A stretch of DNA of 64,000 nt from Balneolales bacterium (GTDB lineage: Bacteria; Bacteroidota; Rhodothermia; Balneolales; Cyclonatronaceae), in the NCBI GenBank assembly GCA_022565805.1, contig JAIULZ010000001.1:124001-188000 (forward strand), read 5' to 3'. Below are positions 1 through 10,700 of the stretch, in pieces (the first letter of the stretch is position 1; each line of letters starts with the position of its first letter). Under the pieces are notes generated by a model. The model saw only the letters and a program-made list of their open reading frames with translations. It searched no databases and was not told where the DNA came from. Position numbers and translations under genes: made by a program.

Positions 1-3000
1 TATCGAACAGAGGATGGCGCCCGGAAACAATGCTTGCTTGGCTTTGTCGCCCGGATTTTTCCATGATGTCATCGAGGCTCACAAATTGCCTTTGCTGCAT
101 TTCAATCATGCGCTTTCTCAATTCAGCCAGATATTCTTTAAGGCTGATTTCAGAGTGGTAATCCATATTTACCGGTAGCGTATTTACGAAGAAACCGGGA
201 ATATCCAGCAGCTCGGGAAAACTTCGTCCGGAAAATGCACATCCTGTAAGAAAGTTTTCCTTTTCGGTATAGCGCCGACAAAAAAGCTGCACGCTTGCTT
301 TTACCAGCATAAAAAGCGAAAGCTGATTTTTAGCACAAAACTCTTCAGCCTTTTTCTTTAGTGCTGGATTAAGCTCAACACGGGTGCGCAATGGCGCTTC
401 TGTAATTCTGTTTTTGCGTGGATAATCAGTTGGAATTTCTGCACGCTCGGGTGCATTTTCAATTTCTTTAAGCCAGAAATTAGTTGCATCCTCATACTGG
501 CTTCCCTTGCGAAAATCATCGTACCAGCGGGCATAGTTCAAAAAGCCGGAGAAAGATGGTTTTTCTGAATCGGATTCAGCTTGCTTGCCGCTTAACTCCT
601 CGCGATACAAGCGACCAAGTTCTTGTAAAATAATTGCCTGAGACCAGCCGTCTGTTATAAGGTGATGAATTCTGAGACTAATATATACCGGACTATTTTC
701 ATCATCAGACTCATGTATCAGCACACCCCAAAGCAGCTTTCCGCCGAAAACTACCGGTTCGCTCAGAAAAGTCTGCGCTTCACGAAGTACAAAAGATTCT
801 GCTTCATCTTTGTTGAGGTCAGATATTTTCCGGATTTCAACTGGCGGCCTGGGTTTGAATCCGGTTGCATTTTCATTTTCATTTTCATTTTCATCTAATA
901 CCATGAAGGGTATTTCTGATGCTGCATCATCCTTTATTCGGCAGCGCAAAACATCAAAGCGGCTCATTAGCTGGGAAAATGCGCTCATGAGAGCGGTTAT
1001 ATCCGGTTTTTCCGCGAATCGAAAAGTGCTTCCTAAATTGTAGGAAGAGCGGTCTTCCTGCAAAACTTCGGTTCTCCAAATCCGTAGTTGTCCCGGTGTA
1101 AAGGGAACTTTTTCGATTATTACTCCATCACCATCACGCAATTTTTGGCTTAGCCACTGCTGTGGAGTAGCTTCATTTTTTGGGATGGATTCCTTTTCAG
1201 AATCATCATTTTTCCGGTTAAGCAGAGATTCAACCTGTCTGCAAAATTCAGAGAGCACCGGATTGTCGAAGATGGTTATCAGCTCGATATCTACTCCGAA
1301 ATGCTTGTAAATTGAAGAAGCCAGCCTTGTAGCGGTCAGGCTGTTTCCTCCCAGATTAAAAAAATGATCGGCTCTGCCAATACTGCTTGTTTGTAGTAAA
1401 GCTGACCAAATTCCGGCCATTTTCTTTTCTACCTCATTACTTGGCGGCTCATACCCGGGCCGGGCTGTGCTTATGATGGCTTCATCAGCTTTGCCCTCAT
1501 CCTCGCGCATAAGAGAAATTTCTTCGAATTGCTCAAGGCTTTGAAAGGATAGTACCTTTGCATGCAGCGCGTGAAGTTCGTTATCTCCATCTGGTATTTC
1601 CCATTCGAACCGACGTGCATCAGTAGGAGAGTCAGGTGTTTTTAAAGGATGATGCTGCTTTTTATCTGCGTTTTTCCCGACGGAGTCCAAAACTTGCAGC
1701 TGATGATTTTCGGGTATTGCATCATAAAAATCCCATGCTCCGGCCTTTTCTTTTTGGCAGAGCAGGGTGATGGCTTCTGTGGAAATACGGTTTTTGTTGT
1801 CGTTAAGACATCCGGATGAGCTTAGAAAAGTACTAATCGGAATATTGCGACCGGTATCGGTAAACGCGAACTGCACGGTGCTGCAATCATGCTGCTCGGC
1901 AAGCTTGGAGATGGCATCCAGACAGTGGATTTCAACGCCGCGGCCAAGCACACGGCAGCTTAGCATAAAGGCTTCAATCACAAATACAGAATCGCGTGTA
2001 GCGCCCAGAATTAGACCGGATTGCCCGTAAGTTCCGAAACGATCGTTAACATAAAGTGAGAGCAGACTACACGAGTTTTTTTTGCTCAATTCGCTCAATT
2101 CAGCAATGCTGAATCGCTTGCCGTTAAGGTTAAACTGATTGGTTCTTGCGCTGAGCTGCGAAAGGCGCGGCATCATTTCCGGTCCGGCATTTACGAAGGC
2201 CGTGTTTACTTCAAGACTCTTTAAGAAGGCATTTTTTTCGCCAGCTGACTCAGACTTTCTCTGCGCATCTTTTCTGATTTTTTCAGCCTGATATAGCTTT
2301 GTTCGAATGGCGTCTTCGGCTGTAGCTGCGGGCTGATCAAAAGCCCAATTTAGCTCAAAAAAGGCTTCCCACGATTCCGGGCTTACGGGCAGGAGCAGGC
2401 TCAAAACTTCCGGACAATTTTTGCTTACTTCCGAGATCTCAGCAGGGTTGTCGTCTATAAAAATGAAGCTGTCTGTATTAAGATTAAGGTCGGCCGCAAG
2501 CTCGCGAATATTCTTTGATTTGGGCTCCCAGTTTGCTGCAATATGGACAAAGTCGTGCTCTTTTAGCAAAAAGTCGTCTCTTTCGGTCCAAACTTTCTGC
2601 AGATCAGCAGCATTGTTTTTGGTAGCCATAGCCAGTACAAATCCGCTTTGCTTAGAATCAAGCAAAAACTGTTGCAGTGCAATATGATGCGGCTCGAAAC
2701 GGATTCCCTTTGCTCCGTCTTCACCAATTACCCCGCCCCAGAGCGTATTATCTGCATCGGTTATAATTACCTTTTTTGGTTTCCGCTTTCCGGCCGTAAG
2801 TAGCCGCGCCAGCCTTGATGCAAAATAGCTGAAGCCGGCAACAGAAAATGGAATGTGACCTTTTTCGTTTTGAACCTCGTCTGTTAGCTCACTCAGAGCA
2901 AAAAGTGGCTTGCTCAGATCAACAGAAGTTACGTTTGGCTGCGATGAAATGGTCTTTAAAAAAGTTCTGCAAAGCTCAAGTCGATCAGCTGTGCCGCTTT

Positions 3001-4714
3001 GATTCGATTCAGAAGATGTGTCGGGCAGAAGCGCTACGAATACGGATTTCTGAGCTTGCTTTTCGGAAATGCCTTTTTCGAGCATTTCGAGCATTTCCGT
3101 AGTTGCATTGTAGCGAACCGACGCAGAATCGGCCGGTAAATCCCGAATAATATCCGCCGGACGAATCGCAATTACGATGGCTTCAACGGTATTTCCAGTG
3201 TCGGAACTCAATGTTTGCAAAACCTGATTGTAGGGCGCAAACTTAATCTGACCACGAAATCCGGCTGTTTCGAGCCAGTATTCTAAATATGGTTTTATGG
3301 GTAAATCTGTAAATGTGGAGCTCAAAAGCAGAGAATAGACCGGCAAGTCCTGCTTCGGCTTATCGGGTGCAGCCATAAACTGCGAAGTGATTTCATCAAG
3401 CGGACGCAAAGAATCTTCACAAATCTCATGAATTATGGAAAGCAGTTTATCTTTGAATATTCCGCATTCTTCTTCCTCAAACCATTCGCTTTTCAGGAAC
3501 AATCGTATTTCGATATCGTCTGCTTTCGTGCCGGCAACCTGAACGGTCAGCGGGTAATTTGTGGCTTCCTTTCCACCTAAAGATTCAATCCGGAAACCGC
3601 AGGCTTCCTCCAGTTTTTTTCGCTCATCACCCATGTCGGGGTAGTTTTCGAAAACCAGCAGATGATCCGATAATTCTCCGCTTTTGCCGCTGACCTGCTG
3701 TATATCAGAAAGTGGTACAAAATGATGTGCGTAGCTGCCGGTAAATCTCTCGTGAATACCGCGCGCAAGCTCAGAAATAGTTTCGCCATCAAACCGATGC
3801 AACTGCGGTACCGCGTTTATAAAAAGACCGGCAATCTCAGATGCATTGTCAAGCGTTTCAGGTCGACCGGAGACCGTATTCAGGCTGCAAAAGTCTTCAA
3901 AACCGGTAGTGCATTTTGTGAAAACGGTCCAGATGGCGCGAAATAAACTGCTAAAACTTACGCCCGTTTCACGCGCTAAAAGAAGTACGGTCTGACCCAG
4001 TTTTTCCGGTAGAAAAAATTGTTCAGAAAATACGTTAGATGCGCTCTCGGATAGAGATTTTCGACGATTTTTTGTAAATGGAGTTCGCTCAAAATGACTA
4101 TCAAGCGCGCTTTTCCAGTATTCTATGCTTTCATTTTTTTGCTGTTTCTTCAGCCATCGAATATATGTGGCATAAGATGGTGCCGGTGCCGCTTCGGCCT
4201 GTTTGCCGGAACGAAGAGCCGCATAGGTTCTGAATACATCACCCTCAATAATTCCGGAGCTCCAGCCGTCCAGAATGATGTGATGCGTGGTCATAATTAG
4301 CTCGGCTTCAGATTCAGACCTGCGAATAAGCATGAATCTGAGCAACGGACCTTTATCTAACTTGAAGCCGCGCCTATGGTCTTCATCCAAAAGATGTTGA
4401 ATAAAATCTTCACGTTTCTCAGCCGGAAGTTCATCTGGACCCAACTCGGTAAATTCGAGTCGAACTGGTTTTAGAATAATCTGAACGGGCTCCGGAGTCT
4501 GTTTATGGCTGAAAATTGTGCGTAAAGCGTCGTGTCGGGCGGTAATAATTTCCAGCGTTTTTTTCAGTAATGCGGTATCCGGCTCACCGTCTAAACGGTA
4601 GCGCATTTGCAGCACGTACGGATCAAATCCCTGCCGCATGAGGTAGTGGGCATAAAGACCTTCCTGAAGCGGAGATAGCCGCAATATGTTTTGAACCATG
4701 CTTTTATTCATCAT
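1..4714 (-). CDS. NRPS gene 3, partial: C-FkbH-T-C...
   Basis: Non-ribosomal peptide synthetase running off the window start; about 1571 codons are present in one uninterrupted frame. Counting from the ATG at 4711: a condensation domain (about 1-430, active-site HHIILDG near 140); a complete FkbH-like unit (about 455-965) with its N-terminal part, the HAD loop DADNTLWGGV near 650, FIFIDDNP near 747 and a GNAT-like C-terminal part containing LSCRVLGRG; a carrier domain with GGNSL near 1120; then a second C domain (HHLITDG near 1349) cut by the window edge. FkbH proteins load a glyceryl unit from 1,3-bisphosphoglycerate onto carrier proteins, so this module probably takes a glycerate-derived unit instead of an amino acid. 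ATGs at 4714, 4711 and 4699 share the frame; the first two overlap the gene 2 stop codon, suggesting translational coupling. No A domain or thioesterase is visible in this part. Confidence 0.9.
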   Translation of the reverse strand, partial: MMNKSMVQNILRLSPLQEGLYAHYLMRQGFDPYVLQMRYRLDGEPDTALLKKTLEIITARHDALRTIFSHKQTPEPVQIILKPVRLEFTELGPDELPAEKREDFIQHLLDEDHRRGFKLDKGPLLRFMLIRRSESEAELIMTTHHIILDGWSSGIIEGDVFRTYAALRSGKQAEAAPAPSYATYIRWLKKQQKNESIEYWKSALDSHFERTPFTKNRRKSLSESASNVFSEQFFLPEKLGQTVLLLARETGVSFSSLFRAIWTVFTKCTTGFEDFCSLNTVSGRPETLDNASEIAGLFINAVPQLHRFDGETISELARGIHERFTGSYAHHFVPLSDIQQVSGKSGELSDHLLVFENYPDMGDERKKLEEACGFRIESLGGKEATNYPLTVQVAGTKADDIEIRLFLKSEWFEEEECGIFKDKLLSIIHEICEDSLRPLDEITSQFMAAPDKPKQDLPVYSLLLSSTFTDLPIKPYLEYWLETAGFRGQIKFAPYNQVLQTLSSDTGNTVEAIVIAIRPADIIRDLPADSASVRYNATTEMLEMLEKGISEKQAQKSVFVALLPDTSSESNQSGTADRLELCRTFLKTISSQPNVTSVDLSKPLFALSELTDEVQNEKGHIPFSVAGFSYFASRLARLLTAGKRKPKKVIITDADNTLWGGVIGEDGAKGIRFEPHHIALQQFLLDSKQSGFVLAMATKNNAADLQKVWTERDDFLLKEHDFVHIAANWEPKSKNIRELAADLNLNTDSFIFIDDNPAEISEVSKNCPEVLSLLLPVSPESWEAFFELNWAFDQPAATAEDAIRTKLYQAEKIRKDAQRKSESAGEKNAFLKSLEVNTAFVNAGPEMMPRLSQLSARTNQFNLNGKRFSIAELSELSKKNSCSLLSLYVNDRFGTYGQSGLILGATRDSVFVIEAFMLSCRVLGRGVEIHCLDAISKLAEQHDCSTVQFAFTDTGRNIPISTFLSSSGCLNDNKNRISTEAITLLCQKEKAGAWDFYDAIPENHQLQVLDSVGKNADKKQHHPLKTPDSPTDARRFEWEIPDGDNELHALHAKVLSFQSLEQFEEISLMREDEGKADEAIISTARPGYEPPSNEVEKKMAGIWSALLQTSSIGRADHFFNLGGNSLTATRLASSIYKHFGVDIELITIFDNPVLSEFCRQVESLLNRKNDDSEKESIPKNEATPQQWLSQKLRDGDGVIIEKVPFTPGQLRIWRTEVLQEDRSSYNLGSTFRFAEKPDITALMSAFSQLMSRFDVLRCRIKDDAASEIPFMVLDENENENENATGFKPRPPVEIRKISDLNKDEAESFVLREAQTFLSEPVVFGGKLLWGVLIHESDDENSPVYISLRIHHLITDGWSQAIILQELGRLYREELSGKQAESDSEKPSFSGFLNYARWYDDFRKGSQYEDATNFWLKEIENAPERAEIPTDYPRKNRITEAPLRTRVELNPALKKKAEEFCAKNQLSLFMLVKASVQLFCRRYTEKENFLTGCAFSGRSFPELLDIPGFFVNTLPVNMDYHSEISLKEYLAELRKRMIEMQQRQFVSLDDIMEKSGRQSQASIVSGRHPLFD
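869..892. repeat. Hexanucleotide repeat (ATTTTC)x4 inside gene 3
   Basis: Four perfect copies of a 6-base unit, read on the minus strand as (Glu-Asn)x4 within the second C domain of gene 3. Copy-number change would alter length without shifting the frame. Confidence 0.9.
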
Positions 4715-7700
4715 TCAGACTGTTTAGAAGCGCATCGAGATCGTCTATTTCAAGTTCATCAAAATCGAAATCGGAAGGTGAGTGAACGGTGTCGCCAATC
4801 GATTCGGCCAGCTCTGCTACTTTTTGAAGCTGATTTTTAAATTCGGAGGCCAGATCTGCCGGTGTAGCTTTCTCGCCTCGCAGCTCGAAACTTACTTCGG
4901 CTTCATTCCCGAAAAACCGCATCATAAATCCGCCTCTTGTGCCGGTATCCACTCTGCGGGAAATACACGCATCAATAAGTGGCGTATGGAGCTCAGGTTT
5001 TAGTCCGCTTGCTGCAGAAAGGTTCGATACTGCCGAGGCATCACCCAAAAAATTAAAGCTGAAGCAAGTTCTCATGGATTTATACGACTGTTTTTCGGCA
5101 GCTGGAAGGAAATATAGGCTGTCTTTAAAAGCTTTTCGCCTCTGCTCTTTTACAGTACGAACCACATCGCCGGGAGCAAATTTGGTGTTTATCAGACATC
5201 CGTAGAGCCGGGTAAACCAGCCCGCGGTTCGATCAGAAAAAGGTATTTCTCCGTTGTCTCTGCCGTGTGTTTCAAAAAGCAGCGGGGCTTTTTCTTCTTC
5301 CAAAACCTCAGCAAGCGTAAGCGCGTAAACGGCCGCTAAAGCTTCTTCATCGGTAGTGGTGTAGACCTCGTTAATGACATCAAGATATTTTCTGACGTTC
5401 TCTTTTGGATAGCGAAAGCTTCCGGCGTAAAGCTTTTCATCAGTAGTTGTAGAATCAGTCTCTGAGATATCACTATTTTTGAAAAAGGAGTCAAAGCTGT
5501 TTATTTCATCCGAAGCTGAGTCCTCGTTTTCTGTCGCGCTCAAAAGTTTGTTTATTTGTCTGGCAAGGGCTGCAAAACCCGGTGCAGCAGAAGCCAGCGG
5601 AATTTGCGAAGTGGTTTCCCATTCTGCCGACAGCTCTGCAAATGTGTTGCTGAAAATATTCCAGCTAACATGATCGCAAATTGAGTGATGTATCGCCATA
5701 AACAGCAGATGATCATTCGAGTCGGTCAACTGCACTATCCATGCCCGGTACGGAGGATTGTTTTTTAGGGTGAAGTCATCCAGCCAGCTGTCGAAGATTC
5801 GGGCAATATGTGCTTCCCAGTTTTCTTCGGTGCTTTGAGTGAGCAGGAGACCAGGTTCTGACAGACCAGAAATCAGTTCGGCTTTATCCGGAATTTGATT
5901 CTCTCCCGTGAAACGGCTTCGGAAAACTTCATGTGTACGAATGAGTTCTTTCCACATGTGCGCAATCGCAGGAGCCGGAATATCAGCAGGAAAACGCAGC
6001 ACGCCGGTTTGGAAGAAAGCGTTGAAGGACTGCTCATCCAGAGAAAAAAGCCATTTTTGAATAGGAGTGAGGGGATAAGATGAGCTTTCCCGGTCACTCG
6101 GAAAATCTATCACAGAAAAATCAGAGTCATCTTTTTCTGCCGAAATCGGCTTTATGAACCGAAGCTGATCATTAAAAACAGGATGAGTAAAAATTTCCTG
6201 CACACCAAGCAGAAATCCCTTAGACCGAAGCGATGCTGAAATCTGTATCGCCTTAATTGAATCTCCTCCCGCTTCAAAAAAATGCGTGTCCGGTTCTGGC
6301 TCAAGGCCACCAAGCTGTGCCAACCAGGCTTGCCGAAGCAAGTCGGCTGTCAGGCTGTTTTCGGAGTTACTTTCTGATTCGGCCAAATACGGCGCATTTT
6401 CAGAATGATTGTTGTCTGTATTACCAAGAGCGCTTTCTGAAAATGAAAAGTCTGGCAGCTCAGAAATCGGAAGTTGGGAGCTGTTTGCTGCGGCTGCAAG
6501 CAAACTGTTGAAATAGTTGCCAAGGGCGAGAACCGCTTCATCGCTGAAAATATCGGTATTGTAATTTATGCGCAGCTTTAAAGATGAGGTGCTTTCCACA
6601 AACTCGAAAACCAAGTCGTACTTGCTTGCCCGCTCTTCATTTTTCAGTTCAGTAAGCCGCAGACTTCCCAAATCGCCGTTTTCGCTTTCGCCCTGCTGAT
6701 ACACCACAAGAGTATCGAAAAGGGGAGAGCGCGACGGATCATGGCGGTAGCCACTTTTGGAAATCCAGTAGTCGAATGGCACGCTTTGATGCGTGAGCGC
6801 CTGCAGTAAAGTGCCGCGGGTTCTTTTTATGAGAGCTGCAAAACGATCTCCATCATGGACTTCCAGACGGATCGGCAGCATGTTTATGAACAGGCCAATA
6901 CTATTTTCGAACTCGGCCTTAACCCTTCCGGCAGCCGGTGTTCCAACGCAAAAGGTTTTCGCCCCCGTAGTTTTGTGAATGAGCGTGCCAACTAGCGAGA
7001 GAATTCCTGAAAACGGAGTGCATCCAGCCGGTAAAGCATTCATAAAGGCTGCGGCTGCATCAGCTTGAATTTCGAAATGTCTGGTGTCGCCGCGGTACGT
7101 TTTGACTGGCGGACGCTTCCTTGCAAATGGGAAATTCAGAGCTTTTGGAAGCTCAGAGAATGTATTTAGCCAGTACTCCTCACTTTTCTGCCAGGCATTC
7201 TGCGTGCGGGCCTGCAGCAGCCAGGATATAAATTCGCGGTATTGAGCCGGTTCGGCCAAAGTTGCATTTGCGCCGTTTTCATAGAAATAGCGGATTTCTT
7301 GCGCGAGCACATCAACTGACCAACCGTCGCTAATAATATGATGCATGCATACGAGCCAGCGGTACTCATTATTCTCCATCCGAACGAGAACAGACCGGAA
7401 GAGTCCGGGCTCATCCAGCCGGAATGGCTGCTGAAGCACAAATTCGGCAAGTTTTTTCCAAGCTTTTTCAGGATCTGCGTGCTTTTGCAGATCAACGAAT
7501 TGTACTTGCAGGGCGGCATCGGCTTTCGAAAAGGGCGCAATGACCTGGATCGGCTCGCCGTCTTTTTCTCTGATAGCGGTACGTAGCGACTCATGTCGCT
7601 TTATAACTCTGCAAACGGCTTCATTAAACCTTTCAGGATCGGAAATCCCTTCAATTGAATAGGCTCCGGAAACCATGTAAGCGCGTTCGCTTCCTTCCAT

Positions 7701-10700
7701 TTGTGCGGTAATCCAGAGTTTTTTCTGGGCGTCTGAGCACAAAGTTTCAGCCGGCATGGAGCTGGAAGGAGCCTCCAAACCGGCTTCAGGCTTTTTTACA
7801 GCAATAAATTGAGCTAATTTTTCTATTGACAGATGATCGAAAAACTCGCTGAGCAGCAGCTCGGGATACAGTCCTTTCTGTATTCGGGCAACAATCTGCA
7901 TCGCCTTAAGACTTTGACCTCCAACTTCAAAAAAGTCGTCATCTACGGAAATATCGGTATGACCCAGAACTTCGGTCCAGATTTGGAAAAGCTCCTGCTC
8001 AATCGGCCCTGATGGCTCTTTTAGTTTTCGGCTTTGTTTCGAAATCCATTCGTCAAGCGCCGGCAGCCGGGATTCATCCACTTTTCCATTTACGGTAAGA
8101 GGAATCTGTGCCACCGGGATGAAAAATGAGGGAATCATGTAGGCCGGTAAGAAAGCCGACAGAAAGTCCTGTAAATCATTTTCGGTAACGACTTCATCCT
8201 CAGCCTGAATGTAGGCGGTCAGGTAAGGATCAGCGTCAGCGGTCTTGCCCATATATTGAAGACCCACAAAAGCTGCGCTTATTTGGTCGTGCTGATTTAA
8301 GGCGAATTCAATTTCTCCGGGCTCAATCCGGTAGCCGCGAATTTTAAGCTGCTTGTCTACTCTGCCGTAAAAATCGAAAGATCCGTCTGGCAATAAAGCT
8401 GCGCGATCTCCGGTTTTGTAAACACGTTTTCCGGTAAAGGCACAGTCTGAAAACACTACGTTTGTAAGCTCAGGTTTATTCAAATATCCTTTGCAAACGC
8501 TCTCTCCGGCAATATAGAGCTCGCCTGGAACTCCGGCCGGTAATGGCTTACCGTTCTCGTCGGCTATGTACATGGCCGCATGGCTTACGGGTTTGCCTAT
8601 TGTAATGTGATGGTCTTCTGGCTCAAGCACGCAAACCGAGCATCCTACCACGGTTTCTGTTGGTCCGTATTCATTAAAAACCGTAATGCCGGGATTCAGC
8701 TTTCTGAGAATTGCAAGATGATGACTGCGTAAAGGCTCGCCACCCGCAATGATGCGCCTCACAGAAGTTTGCCTTGCATTGGTTTGAGCCAATAGCTGAA
8801 TATGAGCCGGACTCATTTTAACAATTTCTATACCGCTGTCGGTGTCAAAAATGGATTCGAGGGTATCGGTAAGCTGCTCGTCGCTGAAAATTCTGAGCGT
8901 GTGGCCTTCGGCGAGGCTTCCGAAAAGCGTGGTGATTGTCAGGTCGAATGCGAGTGATGTAAATAGCGGCATGGTTCCGGGCTCGATGCCATCCATGTAA
9001 GACTTCTTCACCCAATGCATATAGGGCGCAAGCTGCGCATGCGTAATTTCGCAACCTTTTGGCCTGCCCGTTGAGCCGGAAGTGTATATTACATAGGCCG
9101 TAGAATCGGGTCTCATTTCCGGGAAAAGCGCCCCGTCGCTTTCGGTTTCAGATTCGGTAAGAGCAGAGATAATTACTACCGGAGTATTGCCGGAGTTCAA
9201 TTTTTGGGCATCGGCAATGGCCTGATCGGTAAGCAAGAGCTTCATCCCGCTGTCTTCGGCCATATAGCGAACCCGTTCGGCGGGATATGCGGTGTCTATC
9301 GGGATGAAACCGGCTCCGATTCTCCAGCATGCCATAATCGCGGCAACGGCGTCTGCGCTTCGGTCTAAAAGAATCCCGATGAGATCGCCAGACGCTGCTC
9401 CGCTTGCCGTAAGACCTGAGGCAAACGAGCGTATTTTCTTCTCAAGCTGAGAAAACGTAAGCATTTTAGAGCCGTGAATCAGGGCAGGAAAACGCTTATT
9501 GGCAGAAAATGAGCTGTTCAACAGCGCGGTAGTTAATTCGAATGATTCCGGCTTTTGATCAAACAGCTCTCCTTTGGAAATCGCTGCTTCCGGTTCAGAA
9601 ATCCATGATAAACCCAGCGACTGATTTCCGGAAGCCAGTTTAGGAATATTTGTATCTAAAAAAGATATCAGCTGTTTGCAGAGCTCTTTCTGCCAGCTCT
9701 CCGAAACTATTTCTGTGGCGAACAAAAGACTCAGCATCAGCTCCGAACCATTGTCTGCCGTGCTCAGGGAAATACCGGAGGTAGTTCGGCAGCCGGATAC
9801 AAAAATGTTCCTGAATAATGAAAGATCCGGAGCAGAAATAATGTGCTGAAGCTCCGCTTTTCCTGTTGTTTTCGCGGGCTTAGAGGTTTCCGAATCGAAA
9901 TAAAGCGCCTGTTCCTGCATAGCCGCGATATCACCGGCCAATGCGATAAGACTTTGCTGATCTCGTGCTATATTTAGCTTAGCCGGATAGGTTTTGCAAA
10001 GTATTCCGGGGATTCCCGCAATTTCTTCAAAAGAGCGCACTGCTTCGGTCAGATAAATCTCTGCATGTTCTGCGGTGGTATAACGACCCAGAAAACTGAC
10101 GAGCAACGAGTTAAGAAGGCCATCTGCAGTTGTCCCGGATTTCTCGGCAAAGCTAAAAATCGCGCTGCGCAAAGCCGGGCTGAGTTTCAAGCGATGAAGC
10201 TTCCTCATTACCGCTTCTCCGGCTGGTTTCATACCATTACAGCCGAAAATAAACCGGTTTCCGGCCGGTTTCCAATTGAGCTGCTTTTCCCAAAACTGCT
10301 GAATTTCCGGCTCGGTGTCATCACCCAGACCGTTTAGCCATTCCGCCAGCTGCGCGTATTGAATAGCTTCATCATTTTCACCATCATCCGAAATTTTTCC
10401 AAGTATTTCATCTTCGATTTCCCTTAGCAGTAGCACAAGACTGGCCGAATCCAGAGCCATGGCCGAAGCAGCCAGAATCAGAGAAGCTTTGCCCTCCGGT
10501 TGCCGGATTACACAGGCCGAAAGCGGACTTTCTGCCTGCATATTTACCGCTTCCGAATTAATTTCGCTGCATTTCCGATCGGTTGCTTCCTCGAGGGATT
10601 CATCACCTTTTAAAGAAAAAGAGGAAAAACGAAATTCTGCAGCCGGGGCGTCTTCATCAAGCTGCTGAACGGGTACTTTCAGCCCTTTTTGCAGAGCGAA

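Noticed and set aside
7166-7594. 142-codon frame overlapping the LCL condensation domain of gene 2
   Set aside because: Same strand, different frame, covering the HHIISDG region of a clear domain; no independent signals.
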